Shown: positions 1 to 7,106 of the stretch, one piece after another
Position numbering within the stretch: the first letter of the stretch is position 1
Layout of the letters: every line of letters starts with the position of its first letter
Source of the DNA: an uncultured Bacteroidales bacterium
Lineage (GTDB): Bacteria; Bacteroidota; Bacteroidia; Bacteroidales; Paludibacteraceae
Length of the DNA stretch: 64,000 bases
Direction of reading: 5' to 3'
NCBI GenBank assembly: GCA_900317745.1
Contig: ONHW01000005.1
Coordinates: 62,001 to 126,000 of the forward strand
Made by a program: the position numbers and the translations under genes
Notes under the pieces: model-generated
Told to the model about the DNA's origin: nothing
The model's input: only the letters and a program-made list of their open reading frames with translations
Databases searched by the model: none

Positions 1-1
1 A

Positions 2-841
2 AACTTTGACCAGCTGCTTGAGGCAGGTTGCCACTTCGGTCACCTCAAGCGCAAATGGAACCCCGCCATGGCGCCGTACATCTATATGGAGCGCAATGGT
101 ATTCACATTATCGACCTCAACAAGACCGTTGTCAAGATCGAAGAGGCTGCAGAGGCGCTGAAAAACATCGCACGCTCAGGACGCAAGATCCTGTTCGTCA
201 GCACCAAGAAACAAGGACAGGAGATCATCGCTGCCAAGGCTCAGGAGATCGGCATGCCGTACATCACCGAGCGTTGGGCGGGCGGTATGCTCACCAACTT
301 CCCCACTATCCGCAAGGCTGTTAAGAAGATGGGCCAGATCGACAAAATGATGACCGACGGCACACTCGACAACGTTTCCAAACGTGAGAAACTGCAGATC
401 ACACGTCAGCGTGAGAAACTTGAGAAGAACCTCGGTTCTATCGCCGACCTCACTCGTCTGCCGAGCGCTCTGTTCGTTGTTGACGTTATGAAGGAGCACA
501 TCGCTGTTGCTGAGGCTAACCGTCTGGGTATTCCCGTATTCGGCATCGTTGATACCAACTCTGATCCCAATCCTATCGACTACGTTATCCCTGCCAACGA
601 CGACGCTCAGAAGTCTATCGAGGTTATCGTAGGCGCCGTTTGCGACGCTATCAAGGAGGGTCTCGAGGAGCGCAAGGTTGAGAAGGCTGACGAAGAAGCT
701 GCACAGGCTCAATCCAACGCCGAGGCTCCCGCACCACGCGAGCGCCGTACACGTGTACGCAAGGCCGCTGCCAAAACCGAAGAGGCTGAGAAGGTAGCCG
801 AAGCCAAAGCCGAAGCTCCCGCAGAAGAAACTGCTGAGTAA
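2..841 (+). CDS. rpsB: 30S ribosomal protein S2 (5'-truncated by window edge)
   Basis: Small-subunit ribosomal protein S2. The reading frame is open from base 2, so the start codon lies outside the window. The visible protein opens inside the conserved N-terminal segment (GCHFGHLKRKWNPAM), followed by the S2 core with FVSTKKQGQ and FGIVDTNSDPNPIDYVIPAND. The last 60 or so residues are an Ala/Glu/Lys/Arg-rich low-complexity tail, longer than in E. coli S2; such tails are common in Bacteroidetes S2. tsf follows after a 63-nt AT-rich gap, the usual rpsB-tsf order. The two are probably co-transcribed, because no terminator is visible between them. Confidence 0.98.
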   Translation, partial: NFDQLLEAGCHFGHLKRKWNPAMAPYIYMERNGIHIIDLNKTVVKIEEAAEALKNIARSGRKILFVSTKKQGQEIIAAKAQEIGMPYITERWAGGMLTNFPTIRKAVKKMGQIDKMMTDGTLDNVSKREKLQITRQREKLEKNLGSIADLTRLPSALFVVDVMKEHIAVAEANRLGIPVFGIVDTNSDPNPIDYVIPANDDAQKSIEVIVGAVCDAIKEGLEERKVEKADEEAAQAQSNAEAPAPRERRTRVRKAAAKTEEAEKVAEAKAEAPAEETAE

Positions 842-904
842 ATAGTCAATAAACAATAATTGTCAATCAATTGTCAATTGTAAATTTGTAAATCGTAAAT
901 TACT
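842..904. repeat. AT-rich degenerate repeat spacer between rpsB and tsf
   Basis: The gap holds short degenerate repeats of the types TTGTCAAT and GTAAATNNGTAAAT. It has the same style as spacers at 21714, 25484, 32419, 36132, 55750 and 63535, each with its own repeat word. No terminator or promoter is recognisable. Confidence 0.6.
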
Positions 905-1891
905 ATGGCTGTAACATTAGCTGATATCAAGAAACTGCGTGACATCACCGGTGCCGGTATGATGGACGTCAAGAAAGCCCTCGAAGAGGCTAACGGCGAC
1001 TTCGAGGTAGCCAAGGACCTGCTCCGCAAGCGCGGACAGGCTATCGCTGCCAAACGTTCGGAGCGCGAGGCTTCCGAGGGTTGCGTATTCGCCAAGGCGG
1101 AAGGCGGCTTCGGCTGCATCGTTGGCGTGAAGTGCGAGACCGACTTCGTTGCCAAGAACGCTGACTTCGTAGGTATGGTCAAACTCATCCTCGACGCAGC
1201 TTTCACCAACCGTCCCGCTGACCTCGAGGCGCTCAAGGCTCTCAAGATCGGTGACTTCACTGCTCAGGATCTCGTTACCGAGCGCTCGGGCGTTACCGGT
1301 GAGAAGATGGAACTGAGCGACTACACCTTCCTTCAGGGAGACGTAGTGGACGCTTACAACCACCTCGGTAACAAACTCTCTTCGCTCGTAGCTGCCAACG
1401 CAGGTGCCGACCACGAGACCGTTCACGGTATATCGATGCAGGTTGCCGCTATGGCTCCTATCGCACTCGACGCTGATCATGTAGCTGCCGAGGTTAAGGA
1501 GAAAGAACTGGCTGTTGCTATCGAAAAAACCAAACAGGACGAGATCAACAAGGCTGTTGAGAACGCTCTGCGCAAAGCCGGCTTGAACCCTGCTCACTGC
1601 GATAGCGACGATCATATCGCTTCCAACACCGCCAAGGGCTGGCTCACCGAGGAGCAGGCACAGGTCGCACGCGACATTCGCGCCAACGTTCCCGCTGAGG
1701 CTGAGGCTAACCTCAATATGAAGAAGATCGAGATGATCGCTCAAGGCCGTCTCGGTAAGTTCCTCAAGGAGAACACCCTCGTCGAGCAGGCATATATCAT
1801 GAGCGAGAGCAAGGAGCTCGTGAAGGACGTGCTCAAGAAGCAGAACGTTACCATCACCGACTTCCGTCGCGTCACGCTCAACCAGGAGTAA
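905..1891 (+). CDS. tsf: Translation elongation factor Ts
   Basis: EF-Ts is the nucleotide-exchange factor that regenerates EF-Tu-GTP; its partner tuf is at 61829. The 328-residue protein has the N-terminal UBA-like domain (LADIKKLRDITGAGMMDVKKALEE, residues 4-27) and the EF-Tu contact motif TDFVAKN around residue 80. Two core subdomains follow. It is longer than E. coli EF-Ts (283 aa), mostly in the C-terminal half, a common Bacteroidetes condition. The ATG comes directly after the AT-rich repeat spacer. It is the second gene of the rpsB-tsf operon and is closed by a strong terminator 23 nt downstream. Confidence 0.98.
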   Translation: MAVTLADIKKLRDITGAGMMDVKKALEEANGDFEVAKDLLRKRGQAIAAKRSEREASEGCVFAKAEGGFGCIVGVKCETDFVAKNADFVGMVKLILDAAFTNRPADLEALKALKIGDFTAQDLVTERSGVTGEKMELSDYTFLQGDVVDAYNHLGNKLSSLVAANAGADHETVHGISMQVAAMAPIALDADHVAAEVKEKELAVAIEKTKQDEINKAVENALRKAGLNPAHCDSDDHIASNTAKGWLTEEQAQVARDIRANVPAEAEANLNMKKIEMIAQGRLGKFLKENTLVEQAYIMSESKELVKDVLKKQNVTITDFRRVTLNQE

Positions 1892-1914
1892 TCTCCGTTA
1901 TTTCCTGTAATCCC

Positions 1915-1947
1915 GAGAGCTCAAGGATTTCCTTGGGCTCTCTTTTT
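1915..1947 (+). terminator. Rho-independent terminator of rpsB-tsf
   Basis: A 12-bp stem (GAGAGCTCAAGG pairing with CCTTGGGCTCTC, one G-U pair) closes a 4-nt loop and is followed by five T residues. It sits 23 nt after the tsf stop codon. Confidence 0.92.
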
Positions 1948-2012
1948 AGCTTGCAAAGCGTAATTAGCCGTTGGCATTTTTTTTTGTGTAGTAGATTTTT
2001 TTTACTGTCCGA

Positions 2013-2048
2013 TTAGGGGATAAGTCGTTTTGGGCTGTCCTAATAATG
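2013..2048 (+). promoter_or_regulatory. Putative ECF-sigma promoter, copy 1 (upstream of sigma gene)
   Basis: TTAGGGGATA, 12 nt, then CTGTCCTAATAAT, ending about 10 nt before the sigma-factor ATG. The same architecture with the same 12-nt spacing recurs at 2614 in front of the fecR-like gene (CTGTCTTACTAAT). Two conserved blocks at fixed spacing before both genes of a sigma/anti-sigma pair suggest an autoregulated ECF promoter; the function is inferred. Confidence 0.65.
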
Positions 2049-2058
2049 TATAGCAATC

Positions 2059-2586
2059 ATGGGACTATTCAGTAGTCATATAGCCGCAGTGCGTAAGCGG
2101 GATTTTGAGCAGATATACGACACGTACAGTCGTCGCATATACGGCTTCGCTTTGCGTATTTCGGACGGTGACACGTTTCTGGCGGAAGAGATTGTACAGG
2201 AGTCGTTTATTCGTTTGTGGGAGCATTGGGATGGATTGAGTGACCGCCAGGCGGCGCTGGGGTATCTTTTCTCCACGGCGAAACATATCTTCCTGAACTA
2301 TTGTGAGCATGAGATGGTGAAGTACGTGTATGAGGAGTATGTGCTTCAGCATGATTCTGAATTGACCGGTGAGTCCGAGAGCAGTCAAGACGCGCGTTCG
2401 CTGGAGGCATATCTGCGTCAGATAGTGGATAACATGCCACCCGTGCGGCAAAAAGTGTTTATGATGAGTCGTTATGAGCACAAGTCGAACAAGGAGATTG
2501 CGGCAACATTAGGCATCAGCGAAAAGACTGTGGAGGTGCATATCACCCTCGCCTTGCGCGAACTTCGTGCACACCTGAGTGACTAA
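2059..2586 (+). CDS. ECF RNA polymerase sigma factor, FecI-like (sigma-70 family)
   Basis: A 175-residue extracytoplasmic-function sigma factor. Region 2 lies at about residues 18-85 (FEQIYDTYSRRIYGFALRI and AEEIVQESFIRLWEHW). Region 4 lies at about 120-172 with the helix-turn-helix NKEIAATLGISEKTVEVHI. Length and motifs match the Bacteroidetes FecI-like group that works with FecR anti-sigma factors and STN-bearing TonB receptors. The anti-sigma gene follows at 2694, and an STN-bearing SusC is encoded at 9628. The promoter-like motif at 2013 suggests autoregulation. Its regulon probably includes the beta-helix and SusC/D genes downstream, but this is an inference from context. Confidence 0.93.
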   Translation: MGLFSSHIAAVRKRDFEQIYDTYSRRIYGFALRISDGDTFLAEEIVQESFIRLWEHWDGLSDRQAALGYLFSTAKHIFLNYCEHEMVKYVYEEYVLQHDSELTGESESSQDARSLEAYLRQIVDNMPPVRQKVFMMSRYEHKSNKEIAATLGISEKTVEVHITLALRELRAHLSD

Positions 2587-2613
2587 AATATTTACCATTT
2601 TTTTTCTTTCTGT

Positions 2614-2649
2614 TTAGGGGATACCCTTGTTTCGTCTGTCTTACTAATA
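2614..2649 (+). promoter_or_regulatory. Putative ECF-sigma promoter, copy 2 (upstream of fecR-like gene)
   Basis: TTAGGGGATA, 12 nt, then CTGTCTTACTAATAG: the same two blocks and spacing as the motif at 2013. It lies in the 107-nt gap between the sigma gene and the FecR gene, so the anti-sigma gene may have its own copy of the target promoter. Confidence 0.65.
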
Positions 2650-2693
2650 GACAGCCGAATAATCGGCGTGTCGTAAATCCAAAGATTATAAGT

Positions 2694-3665
2694 ATGAAAG
2701 CATTATTTGAGCAATACCTTTCCAACCGTGCGTCTGCCGAAGATCGTGAGCGGTTGTTGCGTTTCATTCGCAACGACGAGCAGATTGCCGGTTGGCTGCG
2801 TGCCGAACTTGAGTATAGTGACGGTGCGATGTCGTCCCCCATGCGCGAGCGCGTGTTAAGCAATATATACGCGCAGGCGTCTAAGCCGTCACCTGCGTTA
2901 GTTGTCAAGAACCGCCGGTGGAGTGTGGCTGCTGTTGTTACGGTGCTTGTGGCATTGTCTGTGGCTGTCACATGGATGGTCGGCGTTCGTAAGCAGCAGT
3001 CGCCTGAGCAGCCGATAGCGTCCGGAGATATTGTTGTCAGCACCGGCATGGGCGAGCATAGCCGTGTCACTCTTCCCGACGGCACTGCGCTTACGTTGAA
3101 CGCGCTGACTACGGTTCGGTACAACACGCAAGGGGACAAACGCCATGCGCAGGTTGACGGTGAGGCGTACTTTGAGGTAGCGCGCGACGAGAAGCATCCG
3201 TTTGTCGTGCAGGCGTCGGAAGCTGATATCACCTGCTTGGGCACAGCGTTCAACGTGCGTAACTATGCAGACGAGGGCAATGTGTCAGTGGTTCTGAATA
3301 ATGGTAAGGTTCGCGTGAGCGCGCGTGAGGCTGATGTCACGATGGAGCCTGACAGCCGTGTGGTGATGGACAGACAGACGCTGGCATTGTCGAAGCATAC
3401 GGTCAATGCTTCCGACTATACCGCATGGCTCAACGGTGAGGTGAAGTACAACAATCAGACTCTCGAAGATATAGCCGCTGAACTGTCGCGTAACTATAAC
3501 ATTTCAATGGTTATCACCAGCGATGAACTCAAGCATGAGCGTTTCACCGGATACCTCGGCCGTGCTTCGTTGCGTAATATCTTGGATGTGTTGTGCCTCG
3601 CATCGGATGTAAGCTACTATGTTGACAACGACACAATGGTGTACGTCTATCCGCGACGTAAGTAG
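2694..3665 (+). CDS. FecR-family anti-sigma factor / transmembrane regulator
   Basis: A single-pass inner-membrane regulator of 323 residues. Residues 1-70 form the cytoplasmic sigma-binding region. A hydrophobic span at about 78-97 (VAAVVTVLVALSVAVTWMVGV) is the membrane segment. Residues about 115-215 are the periplasmic FecR domain (VVSTGMGEHSRVTLPDGTALTLNA, YFEVARDEKHPFVV). The C-terminal 75 residues match the STN-like DUF4974 region (YNNQTLEDIAAELSRNYNI). In known systems this protein receives a signal from the STN domain of a TonB-dependent receptor and releases the ECF sigma factor. The only STN-bearing receptor seen here is the SusC at 9628. Confidence 0.93.
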   Translation: MKALFEQYLSNRASAEDRERLLRFIRNDEQIAGWLRAELEYSDGAMSSPMRERVLSNIYAQASKPSPALVVKNRRWSVAAVVTVLVALSVAVTWMVGVRKQQSPEQPIASGDIVVSTGMGEHSRVTLPDGTALTLNALTTVRYNTQGDKRHAQVDGEAYFEVARDEKHPFVVQASEADITCLGTAFNVRNYADEGNVSVVLNNGKVRVSAREADVTMEPDSRVVMDRQTLALSKHTVNASDYTAWLNGEVKYNNQTLEDIAAELSRNYNISMVITSDELKHERFTGYLGRASLRNILDVLCLASDVSYYVDNDTMVYVYPRRK

Positions 3666-3704
3666 CCTGTTTTTGCATGTTTTATACTTCTTGTATCGGG
3701 CTAA

Positions 3705-3748
3705 ACACGTAAACGACACGTAAACGACATGTAAACGAGTCGTAAACG
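3705..3748. repeat. Four tandem 11-bp repeats upstream of the beta-helix gene
   Basis: Consecutive units ACACGTAAACG, ACACGTAAACG, ACATGTAAACG and AGTCGTAAACG end 56 nt before the ATG at 3805. The 11-bp period is about one helical turn, so regulator binding on one DNA face is possible. Resemblance to degenerate spacers elsewhere in the window means it could also be neutral. Confidence 0.75.
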
Positions 3749-3804
3749 GATAGAACTTTCATAATACTATCTATCGAGCACTAACTAACATAATCTATAA
3801 TCTT

Positions 3805-6800
3805 ATGAAAAACTATTTGTTACCCTTATTTGCAGGCTTGCTGTGTATAACGTTCGCTCAAGCTGCAACAAGAACGCTTGCGTATGATGCAGGCAAAACT
3901 GCCGCTGAGAACGGCACAGCCTTACAAGCAGCTATCAATGCCGCTTCATCTGGTGACGAATTAAAGGTGCAAGCCGGTACGTACATCGGCAACTTCACAA
4001 TGAAAGAGGGCGTAAACGTCAGTGGAGGTTGGAACGCAGGTTTCACTGCACAAACCGACTACGCAACCATTCTTGACGCAAATGCCAGCGGACGTGTACT
4101 CCATCAGGCTGCTGCGTTCAGCACACTGACTGTTTGGAGCAACCTGACGATCCAGAATGGCAAATATACGGCACAACAAACCGACAAAGCCGGCTCGGGT
4201 GTGTTCTTGTGCGACAAAGGACAAGTCAAACACTGCCTTATTCAGAACAACCTTTTCGATGCAGCTTCGGGCGAGGCGAGCGGTGGCGGTGTGTATGAAA
4301 ATGCATACACCACGTCAGTCTTGATAGATGATTGCATCATCCGTGGCAATTCAGCCTCTCATGGTGGAGGTGTGCGAATATGTGGTGTGATGCAGAACTC
4401 CATCATAGAGAACAATACCACGAGTATCAATGCATGCGGCGGTGTGCAACTGCACTATGGCGGTGCGATGTACAATTGCATCGTCCGCAACAACACAGGT
4501 AAGGATACCGGTGGTGTACGTTTGACAGGAAATAAAGCATGCACAGTTGCCAACTGCCTCATTGTCGGAAATTTGGCCAAAGGCAGTATTGGTGGCATGT
4601 CATTGGAGTCTGGAGTACACTATGTGTACAACAATACCATTGTCAACAATAATCAGGTTTCCTCATCTAATACTTCGCGTTGCGGCGTACGTTTGAATGT
4701 CAATTCTAATCTCGTATTTGCCAATAACGTCGTCTGGGGCAATAAAGCCAATGGCGAAGTGCAGGCTGACCAGATGGAGATTAATGCAACCTACGCTTCT
4801 GACAGAGCTGCCACATATTTCCTCAACAACGCAGTGGTTCATGCAAGCGTAGGAACGAACACTATCGCCTTGTCAAGTGCTGACCCTGGCTTTACGAATG
4901 CAGCAAGCGCTGATTTTACACTGCTTGAAACATCATCATTGGTAGATGCAGGAGAGAATACCAAAGCACAAGGCATAGAGGATCTTGCAGGCAATGCTCG
5001 TATCTCCGGCACAACGGTTGATATAGGCTGCTATGAATACCAATATCCTGTTTTGGCTGACAACTATGTTCACCCCGACGAGGATCTGCAAGAAGCCATT
5101 GACGCTACATCAGCAGGCACAACTGTTTATGTGCAAGCTGGTACGTACTATGGTAACTTCACCATGAAGGACGGTGTGAATGTCAGTGGCGGTTGGAACG
5201 AAGATTTCACTGCTCAAACCGATTTCTCCACTATCCTTGATGCAAACAATAGTGGACGAGTAGTCACACAATCAGCAGCATTTGCGAACAATACAGTATG
5301 GGAGAATCTTACCATCCAACACGGAAATGTGACAGGAGCAGGTGGTGGCGTTATGCTATGCAAGAACGGCAAGTTGAACCATTGCATTGTGAGGGATAAT
5401 ACTTGCACAACTCAAGGAGGTGGTGTGTATTGTGACGATGGAAATGCCGGAGTGATTATAGATGATTGCGTTATCTCCGGTAATTCAGCAAATCAAGGCG
5501 GTGGTGCTCGAATAAGAGGTACAATTCAAAATTCAACAATAGAAGACAATACAATTACCGATTCTGGTGGAGGTATACACTTGCAATCTGCTACGGCAAT
5601 CAATTGTATCGTTCGCAACAATACTGCTGTATCTGCCGGAGGCATCAGGGCGTATGGTGGCTTAGTGGAAAATTGTGTGATAGAAAACAATACTACTACA
5701 ACAAGTAACACCGGTGGTGTTATGCTACAGGTCGGTGCTGCGATGTATAATAGTATTGTCCGCGACAACATTAGCGGTGAGAACACGGGAGGCGTTCGAA
5801 TGACTTATAATAACGACAAATCTTGCACATTGGCCAATTGCCTCATAGTAGGAAACAATGCTGCCCAGAAAATTGGAGGTTTGTCGTTGGAAGGTGGACC
5901 GCATTTTGTGTTTGGCAATACGATTGTATGTAACAATCAGAACTTGACAACTAATCCCGACTGGTGCGGCGTGCGCCTGAATGTCGGTGGTTCGCTGCAA
6001 TTCTGCAACAACATCGTTTGGGGCAATAAGGCAAACGGTGTGGTACAAGCCAGCCAGATACTTGTTTTGGCATCCTATGCCGCACAAGCCAACAACTTTG
6101 TTAACAACGCATTGGTTTGGAGTGGTAAACTCTCTGATGGCAATGATTTCGTGGTCCCGAGCACTATCTTCCTAACCGAAGATCCGTTCAAGGATGCTGC
6201 CAATGGTGATTACACGCCTACTGCCGGTTCCGGCTTGATTGACTCCGGTCACGGCGGTTACTTCCATGGCACAACAGATCTTGCAGGCAACACGCGCAAG
6301 CAAGGAACGATTGACCGTGGCTGCTATGAGCAGGCTGCGTATAGCCGTGAGGTTACAGAAGGACGGTTCGGAACGATCTGCCTCCCGTATGATGTGCCGG
6401 CTGATGCCATTGTCGGCGCAAAAGTATATAAGGTCATATCGTTTGCCAGTGATGCAAAGGCAGGCTTGCTACTTGAGCAGGTCAACGCTATGACTGCAGG
6501 CAAACCCTATTTCTTCTCTTCGGAAGCAGACAAGGTTGTATTTGCCTATCTTGCTACAGGCGATGCCGCAACCGCTGGCAGAGAGAACGGCTTGCATGGC
6601 ACTATAGCCGGAGTTACCGTAGAAAATGGCGAAGGCAACTACGTATTGCAGAACAATCTGCTTTGTCCTGTAACGGCTGGTGATATAACATTGGCGGCCA
6701 ACCGTGCATACTTGAAGTTCTCCGAGGTGCCGGACTATGAGGAGGCTGCTCCTTCACCGATTCGTCGCGTGATTACTATTCAGCAGACTGAAAACACCGC

Positions 6801-6912
6801 AACTGGCGTAGAAGACGCTATGCATCAGCCACATTTGGCTGATAAGGTCCTCCGTGATGGACAACTCCTCATCATTCGTGACGGTAAGACATATAATGTA
6901 TTAGGATTCTAA
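3805..6912 (+). CDS. Secreted protein with two right-handed beta-helix modules
   Basis: A 1035-residue predicted surface or secreted protein. Residues 1-20 are a signal peptide (MKNYLLPLFAGLLCITFAQA). Two homologous parallel beta-helix modules follow, at about 30-415 and 420-850. Each opens with a TYxGNFTMKxGVNVSGGWN block and contains many GGGV/NN rungs of the Pmp/pectate-lyase-like type. Residues about 860-990 form a further C-terminal module beginning GRFGTICLPYDVP. The last residues (KVLRDGQLLIIRDGKTYNV) match a tail found on other secreted proteins here and are probably a sorting or anchoring signal. The first module is very similar to the protein at 7107. No catalytic motif is evident; an adhesin or glycan-binding role is possible. 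Confidence 0.85.
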   Translation: MKNYLLPLFAGLLCITFAQAATRTLAYDAGKTAAENGTALQAAINAASSGDELKVQAGTYIGNFTMKEGVNVSGGWNAGFTAQTDYATILDANASGRVLHQAAAFSTLTVWSNLTIQNGKYTAQQTDKAGSGVFLCDKGQVKHCLIQNNLFDAASGEASGGGVYENAYTTSVLIDDCIIRGNSASHGGGVRICGVMQNSIIENNTTSINACGGVQLHYGGAMYNCIVRNNTGKDTGGVRLTGNKACTVANCLIVGNLAKGSIGGMSLESGVHYVYNNTIVNNNQVSSSNTSRCGVRLNVNSNLVFANNVVWGNKANGEVQADQMEINATYASDRAATYFLNNAVVHASVGTNTIALSSADPGFTNAASADFTLLETSSLVDAGENTKAQGIEDLAGNARISGTTVDIGCYEYQYPVLADNYVHPDEDLQEAIDATSAGTTVYVQAGTYYGNFTMKDGVNVSGGWNEDFTAQTDFSTILDANNSGRVVTQSAAFANNTVWENLTIQHGNVTGAGGGVMLCKNGKLNHCIVRDNTCTTQGGGVYCDDGNAGVIIDDCVISGNSANQGGGARIRGTIQNSTIEDNTITDSGGGIHLQSATAINCIVRNNTAVSAGGIRAYGGLVENCVIENNTTTTSNTGGVMLQVGAAMYNSIVRDNISGENTGGVRMTYNNDKSCTLANCLIVGNNAAQKIGGLSLEGGPHFVFGNTIVCNNQNLTTNPDWCGVRLNVGGSLQFCNNIVWGNKANGVVQASQILVLASYAAQANNFVNNALVWSGKLSDGNDFVVPSTIFLTEDPFKDAANGDYTPTAGSGLIDSGHGGYFHGTTDLAGNTRKQGTIDRGCYEQAAYSREVTEGRFGTICLPYDVPADAIVGAKVYKVISFASDAKAGLLLEQVNAMTAGKPYFFSSEADKVVFAYLATGDAATAGRENGLHGTIAGVTVENGEGNYVLQNNLLCPVTAGDITLAANRAYLKFSEVPDYEEAAPSPIRRVITIQQTENTATGVEDAMHQPHLADKVLRDGQLLIIRDGKTYNVLGF

Positions 6913-6924
6913 CTCGTAAGCATC

Positions 6925-7062
6925 ATGAAAAAGACTATGTATATAGCTCCGTGTACGGAGCAAGAAATTGTGCTCAATGCGTGCCGCCTGTTAGGAGGTA
7001 GTGGCAATTTGGGCGTGTCGCAAACCCCGGCTAACCCGTCCTATCCCGGCGGCGGTGATTAG
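6925..7062 (+). CDS. Small 45-residue ORF with Gly-Gly motif (candidate short peptide)
   Basis: An ATG ORF of 45 codons starts 13 nt after the preceding stop codon. It begins MKKTMYIAPCTEQEIVLNAC, continues through a leader-like LLGGSG segment and ends in a Gly/Pro-rich tail (PSYPGGGD). The opening 'MKK-x-Y-x-x-P-x-x-E' followed by a hydrophobic stretch resembles short uncharacterised peptides often seen in Bacteroidales genomes; this is from memory, without a search. The Gly-Gly pair at residues 24-25 resembles the cleavage position of double-glycine leaders, but no peptidase/ABC exporter is in the window. It lies between the two related beta-helix genes and could be co-transcribed with them. 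Confidence 0.55.
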   Translation: MKKTMYIAPCTEQEIVLNACRLLGGSGNLGVSQTPANPSYPGGGD

Positions 7063-7106
7063 AAGATTGATAACAAAATACATATAACCTCAAAAATTTA
7101 TTACGT

